Positions 12,440 to 17,873 of a stretch of DNA of 17,873 nt are shown piece by piece. Below the pieces are notes generated by a model that saw only the letters and a list, made by a program, of their open reading frames with translations, had not been told where the DNA came from and made no database searches. Where the stretch lies: contig JAFZOC010000204.1 in NCBI GenBank assembly GCA_017550765.1, positions 1 to 17,873 on the forward strand, in the 5' to 3' direction. Each line of letters starts with the position of its first letter. Within the stretch, counting starts at the first letter, position 1. The translations under genes and the position numbers were made by a program. This DNA is from Oscillospiraceae bacterium (lineage in GTDB: Bacteria; Bacillota_A; Clostridia; Oscillospirales; Oscillospiraceae).

Positions 12440-13175
12440 GTTCACCGTGGAGCTGGCAGGCATCCCCCTGCGCATCCGGCCGGTCCATCCGGGACTGCGC
12501 GCTTTTCTGCGGGACTATCTTTCGGAGGCGGAGCCGCGCTTCACGATCTGCATGACCGAGGAGGACATCGATCGGGAGCTGGAGCAGGACCGGCGCTCCC
12601 GGGCCGAGGAGGGGCTGCCGCCCCTGGAGGTGAGCCGCCAGTATCTGGAGCGCCTGGCGCTCTATCGGAAACTGGCGGAGCGGATCTTGTGGGAGGATGT
12701 GCTGCTCTTCCACGGATCGGCGGTGGCCGTCGACGGACAGGCCTACCTCTTCACCGCCCGCAGCGGCACCGGCAAGAGCACCCACACCCGTCTGTGGCGT
12801 CAGCTCTTCGGGGACCGGGCCGTGATGATCAACGACGACAAGCCTCTCCTGCGCGTGACGGAGGAGGGCGTATGGGTCTGCGGCACGCCCTGGGACGGGA
12901 AGCACCGTCTGAGCACCAACGCATCGGCGCCGCTGAAGGCGATCTGCGTCCTGACCCGGGCAGCGGAGAACCACATCGAGCCCTTGAGCGCCGGGGACGC
13001 CTTCCCGATGCTCTTCCAGCAGTGCTATCGTCCGCCCCAGGCGGAGAGCATGCCGAAGATCCTGGAACTGCTGGAGCGGCTGAGCGGACAAGTGGGGCTC
13101 TACCGTCTGGGCTGCAACATGGAGCCCGAGGCGGCGAAGATATCCTATCAGGGGATGCAGGAGGAAGAGAAATGA
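12432..13175 (+). CDS. HPr-kinase-like P-loop protein
   Basis: A 247-residue protein with LFHGSAVAVDG (92-102) preceding a Walker A motif SGTGKST (111-117), then MINDDKP (133-139) and GTPWDGKH. This is the arrangement of HPr kinase C-terminal domains and of the PEP-carboxykinase-like kinases found in peptide clusters. In lasso-peptide clusters such a homologue phosphorylates the precursor peptide, so a kinase acting on a peptide is possible here. It lacks the N-terminal domain of true HprK. ATG 12432 overlaps the upstream gene by 8 bases, and its stop overlaps the PqqD start. Family call good; substrate unknown. Confidence 0.8.
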   Translation: MTEFTVELAGIPLRIRPVHPGLRAFLRDYLSEAEPRFTICMTEEDIDRELEQDRRSRAEEGLPPLEVSRQYLERLALYRKLAERILWEDVLLFHGSAVAVDGQAYLFTARSGTGKSTHTRLWRQLFGDRAVMINDDKPLLRVTEEGVWVCGTPWDGKHRLSTNASAPLKAICVLTRAAENHIEPLSAGDAFPMLFQQCYRPPQAESMPKILELLERLSGQVGLYRLGCNMEPEAAKISYQGMQEEEK

Positions 13176-13435
13176 AACTGAAAAAGGGATTCATCACCCA
13201 CAAGGTGGGCAAGGAACAGATGATGGTGGCGGCAGGCCCGGCGGCGAAGAACTTCCACGGCCTGGTCCGCTCCAACGAGACGGCGGCTTTCATCGTGGAC
13301 CGTCTCAAACAGGAGACCACGGAGGAAGAGATCGTAGCGGCCATGCTGGAGCGCTATGAGGCGTCCCGGGAGCTCGTCGAGCGGGACGTCCACGCCGTGG
13401 TCGAGAAGCTCAAGAGCATCGGAGCCGTGGAATGA
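13172..13435 (+). CDS. PqqD family peptide-binding protein
   Basis: An 87-residue protein matching the PqqD-like fold: short N-terminal beta strands (KGFITHKVGKEQMMVA), NETAAFIVDRL, then the three-helix part with TEEEIVAAMLERYE and a terminal helix ending KLKSIGAVE. PqqD-type domains (RRE) bind leader peptides of ribosomally made peptides and hand them to the modifying enzyme or protease. The gene overlaps both neighbours by 4 bases. A stand-alone PqqD next to a kinase-like protein, a peptidase and an exporter supports a peptide-maturation role, though no precursor is seen nearby. Confidence 0.85.
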   Translation: MKLKKGFITHKVGKEQMMVAAGPAAKNFHGLVRSNETAAFIVDRLKQETTEEEIVAAMLERYEASRELVERDVHAVVEKLKSIGAVE

Positions 13436-13884
13436 CGAGCTTCGAGGAGGAGCTGGAGCGCAACGGCAGCATCGTCTTCACCAACAAGGGCGTCAGCATG
13501 ATGCCCCTGCTGCGGCAGGACCGGGATCTGATGGTCATCGTGAAGAAGGGGCCCGAGCGCTGCAGGAAGTACGACGCGGTACTGTTCAAGCGCGGGGAGA
13601 AGTATGTGCTCCACCGGATCTTGAAGGTGCGGGAGAAGGACTATTACATCGTGGGGGACAATTGCCGCAGGGGCGAGTATGTGCGGGATGAGCAGATCAT
13701 CGGCGTGCTGGCCCAGGTGGTGCGGGACGGGCGTACCATCACGCCGGAGGACCCGGACTACCAGCGCTACGTCCACCTCTGGTGCGACTTCTTCCCGGTG
13801 AGGGCCGGCCTCTTCTTCGTGCGTGACGGCGTGCGCCATGTGGGGCGAGAGCTGAAAAAACGGTTGGGCGGGCACAAAGGATGA
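13432..13884 (+). CDS. S24/S26-type (signal peptidase-like) peptidase without membrane anchor
   Basis: A 150-residue protein. GVSMMP (20-25) has the nucleophile serine S22, and VLFKRGEKYVLHRI contains H61 where bacterial signal peptidase I usually has its catalytic lysine (KR). IVGDN (73-77) matches the conserved GDN box. The Ser-His form is known from archaeal and ER signal peptidases and S24/S26 relatives. No membrane helix is visible, so it may act in the cytoplasm or at the transporter. Coupled by ATGA overlaps to PqqD and to the ABC gene. A leader peptidase role is inference from context. Confidence 0.8.
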   Translation: MTSFEEELERNGSIVFTNKGVSMMPLLRQDRDLMVIVKKGPERCRKYDAVLFKRGEKYVLHRILKVREKDYYIVGDNCRRGEYVRDEQIIGVLAQVVRDGRTITPEDPDYQRYVHLWCDFFPVRAGLFFVRDGVRHVGRELKKRLGGHKG

Positions 13885-15569
13885 ACAGGCAGAAGAGCAC
13901 GCTGCGCTGGCTGAGCCGGACGGCGGGGAAGGACAAACTGCATATCGTGAGCCTCCTGCTGCTGCAGTCTCTGCTGGGCGGGAGCAGCGTGCTGTACGCG
14001 ATCTTCATGCGCAGTCTCATCGACACGGCTGTGGCGCGGGACCGCGACGGCATGCTCCGCAGTGCGCTGTATCTGGTGGCCCTGGTGCTGATCCAGCTGG
14101 GGATGCGCGCCCTGGTGCGCTATCTGAAGGAACTGTGTGCGTCGGGACTGGAGAACCGCTTCAAAAAGCGCCTCTTCTCCTGCCTGCTGCGCAAGGACCT
14201 GTCCGCGGTGTCCGCGGTCCATTCCGGCGAGTGGATGAACCGCCTCACCAGCGATACGGTGGTGGTGGCCCGGGCCATGACCCGGCTCCTGCCGGAGCTG
14301 GGCGGGATGGTGGTGCGGCTGCTGGGCGCACTGGTGGCGATCGTTGCGCTGGAGCCCAGGTTCGCGGCGATCCTGGTGCCCGGCGGCGCGCTGCTGCTGG
14401 TGCTGACCTACGCGTTCCGCAAGACCCTCAAGAGGCTCCACAAGCGCATCCAGGAGGCCGACGGGGCGCTGAGGATCTTGCTGCAGGAGCGGCTGGGGAG
14501 CATGCTGGTGGTGCGCAGCTTCGGCAGGGAGCGGCGCAGCGAGGAGCTGGCGGAGGAGCGCATGGCGGCCCATCGGGACGCCCGCATCCGCCGGAACTGG
14601 TTCTCCAACCTCTGCAACATCGGTTTCGGCCTGGTGATCCAGGGCGCCTATGTGGGCGCGGCGATCTGGTGCGCAGTCGGGCTCTTCCGCGGGACCATGA
14701 GCTATGGCACGCTGATGGCGATCCTGCAGCTGGTGGGGCAGATCCAGTCTCCCTTCGCCAATCTCTCCGGGCTGGTGCCGGAGTACTACAGCATGATCGC
14801 CAGCGCCGAGCGGCTCATGGAGGCGGAGTCCTTCCCGGAAGATGCCTCCCAGCCCCGGCCCGCCGAGGAGATCCGCCGGGTCTATGAGCACGAGCTCATC
14901 TCCCTGGGCCTGCGGGACGCCTGCTTCACCTATCAGCCCCCGGTCCGGGAAGAGGGGGAGGTCCCCATGCCCGTGGTGCTGGAGCAGCTGTCGCTCCAGA
15001 TCCGCAAGGGGGAGTTCGTGGCCTTCACCGGCCATTCCGGCAGCGGCAAGAGCACGGTGCTGAAGCTCCTGATGAGCCTCTATCCCCTGGACAGCGGCAC
15101 ACGCTTCCTGGAGACGGCTTCCGGGGAGCAGGAGCTGGACGCCGGCTGGCGCGGGCTCTTCGCCTACGTCCCCCAGGGGAACCAGCTGCTCTCCGGCAGC
15201 ATCCGGGAGATCGTGGCCTTCGGGGACAAGGACGCCATGGACCGGGACGAGGAGATCCGCCGCGCGCTGCGCATCGCCTGCGCGGAGAGCTTCGTGGACG
15301 CCCTGGAGAAGGGCCTGGACAGCGTTCTGGGCGAGGGCGGCGCCGGCCTCTCCGAGGGGCAGATGCAGCGCATCGCCATCGCCCGGGCGATCTTCTCCGG
15401 GCGCCCGATCCTGCTCCTGGACGAGGCCACCAGCTCCCTGGATGCCGCGACGGAGCGCCGGGTGCTGGAGAACCTGCGCTCCATGACGGACAAGACCGTC
15501 ATCATCGTGACCCATCGCCCCGCGGCCCTGGAGCTCTGCGACACGCAGATCGATCTGGCGGAGGAGTAG
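13881..15569 (+). CDS. ABC exporter, fused permease and ATPase
   Basis: A 562-residue half-transporter. The N-terminal membrane domain (about residues 20-300) has helices near 22-45, 61-78, 140-175 and 245-290. The ATPase domain has Walker A GHSGSGKST (384-392), Q-loop region YVPQGNQLLSGS, signature LSEGQ (490-494, in place of LSGGQ), Walker B LLLDEA (511-516) and the H-loop histidine at about 545. There is no C39 peptidase domain, so processing would need a separate protease such as the one encoded just upstream. Overlaps the peptidase gene by 4 bases, last gene of the operon, ended by the terminator at 15637. Likely exports a peptide; substrate unknown. Confidence 0.9.
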   Translation: MNRQKSTLRWLSRTAGKDKLHIVSLLLLQSLLGGSSVLYAIFMRSLIDTAVARDRDGMLRSALYLVALVLIQLGMRALVRYLKELCASGLENRFKKRLFSCLLRKDLSAVSAVHSGEWMNRLTSDTVVVARAMTRLLPELGGMVVRLLGALVAIVALEPRFAAILVPGGALLLVLTYAFRKTLKRLHKRIQEADGALRILLQERLGSMLVVRSFGRERRSEELAEERMAAHRDARIRRNWFSNLCNIGFGLVIQGAYVGAAIWCAVGLFRGTMSYGTLMAILQLVGQIQSPFANLSGLVPEYYSMIASAERLMEAESFPEDASQPRPAEEIRRVYEHELISLGLRDACFTYQPPVREEGEVPMPVVLEQLSLQIRKGEFVAFTGHSGSGKSTVLKLLMSLYPLDSGTRFLETASGEQELDAGWRGLFAYVPQGNQLLSGSIREIVAFGDKDAMDRDEEIRRALRIACAESFVDALEKGLDSVLGEGGAGLSEGQMQRIAIARAIFSGRPILLLDEATSSLDAATERRVLENLRSMTDKTVIIVTHRPAALELCDTQIDLAEE

Positions 15570-15636
15570 AGCGGGATCCGGGCCGCAGCAGGCAGCTTCC
15601 AGACAGCCCTGCGGACCTTGAGGACCGACCGCTACG

Positions 15637-15676
15637 AAAAAGGAGAGCCCCGGCTTTCGCCGGGGCTCTCCTTTTT
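15637..15676. terminator. Bidirectional terminator between the ABC gene and glnA
   Basis: A perfect 17-bp stem (arms 15637-15653 and 15660-15676) beginning with AAAAA and ending with TTTTT, loop CTTTCG. It can stop both the plus-strand operon and glnA, whose stop codon is 18 bases away. The 15570-15636 stretch holds no ATG-started ORF, so no hidden precursor gene here. Confidence 0.9.
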
Positions 15677-15693
15677 CATAGCGCCTGCGTGGA

Positions 15694-17118
15694 TCACAGG
15701 TTGTAATACTTCTCGAATTCCGCCGGGTGGGGGATCTGGGACAGTTCCAGGCACTCGGCGCGTTTGCGGGCGATGTAGCCGCGGATCAGCTCCTCGGGGA
15801 AGACGCCGCCGGCGGTCAGATACTCCTGGTCCTGCTCCAGAGCGTCCAGCGCCTGCTCCAGCGAGGTGGGCAGGTGGTGGAGCTTGGCCTTCTCCTCCTC
15901 CGACAGGTGGAAGAGGTTCATGTCGTAGGGGCCCCAGCCTCTCTCATGGGGGTCGATCTGACGCTTGATGCCGTCGATGCCCGCCATGAGGATCGCCGCG
16001 AAGCAGAAATAGGGGTTGCAGGTGGCGTCTGGGTTGCGCAGCTCGAAACGGCGGAGCAGGGGAGACTTGGCGTAGGCGGGGATGCGGATGACGGCGCTGC
16101 GGTTGGAAGTGGCGTAGCCCACCGTCACAGGCGCTTCAAAACCGGGCACCAGACGCTTGAAGGAGTTGGTGGAGGGGTCGGTGATGGCGCAGAGGGAGGC
16201 GATGTGCTCCAGCAGGCCGCCCATGAACCAGTGGGCCTCTTTGCTCAGGTGGGAGTATCCGCCGTCGTCGGAGAACACGGGCTCGCCGTCCTTCAGCAGG
16301 AGCATGTGCACGTGCATGCCGCTGCCGGCCTCGCCATAGACGGGCTTGGGCATCAGCGTGGCGCTGTAGCCGTATTTTCGGGCCACATTGTGGATGATGT
16401 ACTTGATCGTCATGGCGCCGTCGGCCATCTTGGACATCTGCATCAGCAGCGGCTCGATCTCATACTGCCCGGCGCCGCCCACCTCGGGGTGGTGGTACTT
16501 CACGGGGATGCCCGCTTTTTCGATCTCCATGCACATCTCGCTGCGGCATTCATAGCTCCGGTCCAGGGGCTTGGCCACGTGATAGTTCTTCTGGAAGGGG
16601 ACCACGCAGCCGCTGCCCTCGGTGTCGCTGTTCCAATAGGCCTGGGCGGTGTCCAGGTGCACGCCGATGGCGTTGTTGGTGACCTTCCAGCCCACCTGGT
16701 CGAAAAGGTAGAACTCGAACTCCGGCAGGATGAGCATGGTGTCCGCGATGCCGCTGTCCCGCAGATACTGCTCGGCCGCCAGCACGATGTTGCGCGGGTA
16801 TTGCTTGAGCGGACGGTTCTGGGGATGGTCGATGATCATGGCGTTGCCGATCATCGAGAGGGTCTTGACGCCGCAGAAGGGGTCGATGCTGGCGGTGTCC
16901 AGGTCCGGGATGTAAACCATATCGCTCTTCTCCACCACGGCGTAGCCGTAGTTGGAGGCGTCGAAGCCGATGCCGTTGATCATGGTCTCCTCGTTGAAGT
17001 GGACGGCGGGTATCGTCACATGGCGGAACTGACCGTCGATGTCCACGATCTTGAAATCGACCATCTGGATGCCCTGTTCTTCGATCATCTGCATGATCTC
17101 TTGCGCGGTCCTTGCCAT
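15694..17118 (-). CDS. glnA: Glutamine synthetase type I (GSI-alpha-like)
   Basis: GlnA makes glutamine from glutamate, ammonia and ATP and is the entry point of ammonium assimilation. The 474-residue protein carries ILPEFEFYLFD with active-site glutamates, the catalytic-domain block GEAGSGMHVHMLLL, the loop KRLVPGFEAPVTVGYATSNR and RFELRNPDATCNPYF. The region NLFHLSEEEKAKL takes the place of the adenylylation tyrosine loop of GSI-beta, suggesting control by feedback and not by adenylylation (inference). ATG 17118 follows AGGAGAG closely; ATG 17130 would add four residues but has no clear Shine-Dalgarno. Monocistronic, convergent with the ABC operon. Confidence 0.95.
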   Translation of the reverse strand: MARTAQEIMQMIEEQGIQMVDFKIVDIDGQFRHVTIPAVHFNEETMINGIGFDASNYGYAVVEKSDMVYIPDLDTASIDPFCGVKTLSMIGNAMIIDHPQNRPLKQYPRNIVLAAEQYLRDSGIADTMLILPEFEFYLFDQVGWKVTNNAIGVHLDTAQAYWNSDTEGSGCVVPFQKNYHVAKPLDRSYECRSEMCMEIEKAGIPVKYHHPEVGGAGQYEIEPLLMQMSKMADGAMTIKYIIHNVARKYGYSATLMPKPVYGEAGSGMHVHMLLLKDGEPVFSDDGGYSHLSKEAHWFMGGLLEHIASLCAITDPSTNSFKRLVPGFEAPVTVGYATSNRSAVIRIPAYAKSPLLRRFELRNPDATCNPYFCFAAILMAGIDGIKRQIDPHERGWGPYDMNLFHLSEEEKAKLHHLPTSLEQALDALEQDQEYLTAGGVFPEELIRGYIARKRAECLELSQIPHPAEFEKYYNL

Positions 17119-17189
17119 ATCTCTCCTCATTTCTCTGCCGAAGCAGCTCCATAGTTTCCCGGCCTGCGCCGGGATGCGGTCGCAGAGCC

Positions 17190-17218
17190 ATTATAGCAGG
17201 ATGTTCGATATCTGTATA
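17190..17218 (-). promoter_or_regulatory. glnA promoter (minus strand, extended -10)
   Basis: On the minus strand TATACA (17218-17213), a 17-bp spacer, and TATAAT (17195-17190) preceded by TGC (extended -10). The leader is about 65 bases and has a 6-bp hairpin CCCGGC/GCCGGG at 17158-17173 before the Shine-Dalgarno. The region 17219-17398 is GC-rich and shows no gene. Confidence 0.65.
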
Positions 17219-17398
17219 TCCTTTTTTACAAAAATCTATCTGCAGACGCGCGGCGATGGCCCGATGCGCTGGCGGTGCGCGCCGATGAACACGCTCTCAT
17301 TGCGCTTCGCGGGGGAGAAGGAGGCCTGGACCCGGTCGCTCCACAGATCCGTCCGGCCCGTCGCCGAGAAAAAAGTTGCGAAGATGCGCCCCGACCTC

Positions 17399-17427
17399 TG
17401 GACGGACAGGAGAAAAACCGATACAAT
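17399..17427 (+). promoter_or_regulatory. Candidate promoter of the GH31 gene
   Basis: TGGACG (17399-17404), a 17-bp spacer and TACAAT (17422-17427), about 35 bases before the ATG at 17462. Both boxes are imperfect. Confidence 0.4.
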
Positions 17428-17461
17428 AACAAAAGAAAACGATGAACGGGAGGGTATCATC

Positions 17462-17873
17462 ATGCTGCAGTCCGAAGTGCGCGCCGGCTCCTGGATCCTG
17501 ACCCAGGACGGCCAGATCCTGGCTTCCCACACCGTCACGGAGCCTTTCGTCACGGCGATCCGCCGGGAGAAGACCTACAAGGAGAGCCGGGGCACTTACA
17601 AGGAGACCGTCCTGGAGCGGGAGCGTATCCCCCTCTACCAGGTGAAGAAGGAGGGCGAGGAGATCGTCTTCTCCGCCGAGGGGCACAGCCTGGCCCTGCG
17701 GGTGGAGAGCCGCCCCCATGGCGCGGAGCTCTTCTTCCGGGGGGAGGCGGGCTGGAGCTATGCCTTCACGCTCCCTGCGATCGAGGGTGAAGCCGTCTTC
17801 GGCGGCGGCGAGCAGTACCGCAAGACCGACTTGCGGGGCGAACGGGTGAAGAACTTCGTCTCCGAACACATCA
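17462..17873 (+). CDS. GH31 family glycoside hydrolase, N-terminal part (3' end outside window)
   Basis: The first 137 codons of a gene leaving the window. The sequence shows the beta-sandwich N-terminal domain and ends with VFGGGEQYRKTDLRGERV, then NFVSEHI, the 'GxGEQ...LRG' signature preceding the catalytic barrel of GH31 enzymes (alpha-glucosidases, alpha-xylosidases, sulfoquinovosidases). Substrate cannot be decided without the catalytic domain. GGGAGGG at 17448-17454 has ideal spacing to ATG 17462. The same frame is open back to an ATG at 17285 (59 extra codons), but that start lacks a ribosome site and the extension spans the candidate promoter, so it is rejected. It is divergent from glnA. 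Confidence 0.85.
   Translation, partial: MLQSEVRAGSWILTQDGQILASHTVTEPFVTAIRREKTYKESRGTYKETVLERERIPLYQVKKEGEEIVFSAEGHSLALRVESRPHGAELFFRGEAGWSYAFTLPAIEGEAVFGGGEQYRKTDLRGERVKNFVSEHI

Noticed and set aside
11330..12475. Long minus-strand open frames opposite the NodB-like gene and other genes
   Set aside because: They are mirror frames caused by GC-rich third positions; they lack ribosome sites and family motifs, while the plus-strand genes have both.
17201..17235. GlnR-type operator (TGTNA-N7-TNACA) upstream of glnA
   Set aside because: TGTATATCCTTTTTTACA is one base too long and lacks the conserved A in the left half; the match is too weak to claim.
17285..17461. A 59-codon N-terminal extension of the GH31 protein
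   Set aside because: The frame is open, but the upstream ATG has no ribosome site, the extension covers the candidate promoter, and the internal ATG 17462 has GGGAGGG at ideal spacing.

Overview
The window is high-GC DNA (strong G/C preference at third codon positions) with tightly packed bacterial genes, Shine-Dalgarno sites of the GGAGG type and sigma70-like promoters. GalT is the class II type and galactokinase has the clostridial-type signature. The glutamine synthetase looks like GSI-alpha, and LarB/LarE/LarC and a clostridial-style MOSC protein are present. Together these point to a high-GC anaerobic Firmicute of the Clostridia (Oscillospiraceae-like). That is an inference from gene families, not a taxonomic assignment.

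Layout. (1) 1-103: the end of rplT (ribosomal protein L20). (2) 115-391: a non-coding 277-bp element made almost wholly of hairpins, bounded by 49-bp imperfect inverted repeats (40/49 identical) that each fold as a terminator-like hairpin. (3) 542-1681: a DUF3810-type membrane protein with an HELAH motif, possibly read from a leaderless transcript. (4) 1822-8356: a plus-strand cofactor operon, moaA, moaC, MOSC, larB, larE, larC, a small P-loop kinase, an APH-fold kinase and an inorganic pyrophosphatase. Most genes overlap by 4-8 bases. It joins the first steps of molybdenum cofactor synthesis to the complete set of nickel-pincer cofactor enzymes; larA is not here. (5) 8357-8604: a strong terminator followed by an AT-richer stretch with short repeats at an exact 33-bp period; related sequence recurs inside larC and at the 3' end of galT. 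(6) 8605-11267, minus strand: galK-galT, Leloir pathway. (7) 11444-15569, plus strand, divergent from galK: a five-gene overlapping operon with a membrane-anchored NodB-like protein, an HPr-kinase-like protein, a PqqD-like protein, a soluble S24/S26-type peptidase and an ABC exporter. This looks like the processing and export part of a peptide system, but no precursor gene or core-modifying enzyme is seen. (8) 15694-17118, minus strand: glnA. (9) 17462-end: the start of a GH31 glycoside hydrolase.

How the genes fit together. MoaA and MoaC make cyclic pyranopterin monophosphate from GTP, and MOSC proteins bind or handle Moco/sulfur. LarB, LarE and LarC convert nicotinic acid adenine dinucleotide to the nickel-pincer nucleotide. 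MoaC and LarE reactions release pyrophosphate, which the terminal pyrophosphatase gene could remove. The most unusual items are the precursor-less PqqD/HprK-like/S24-S26/ABC operon, the foreign-looking codon patch in larC that matches the repeats after the pyrophosphatase gene, the hairpin element after rplT, and the moa-lar fusion operon.
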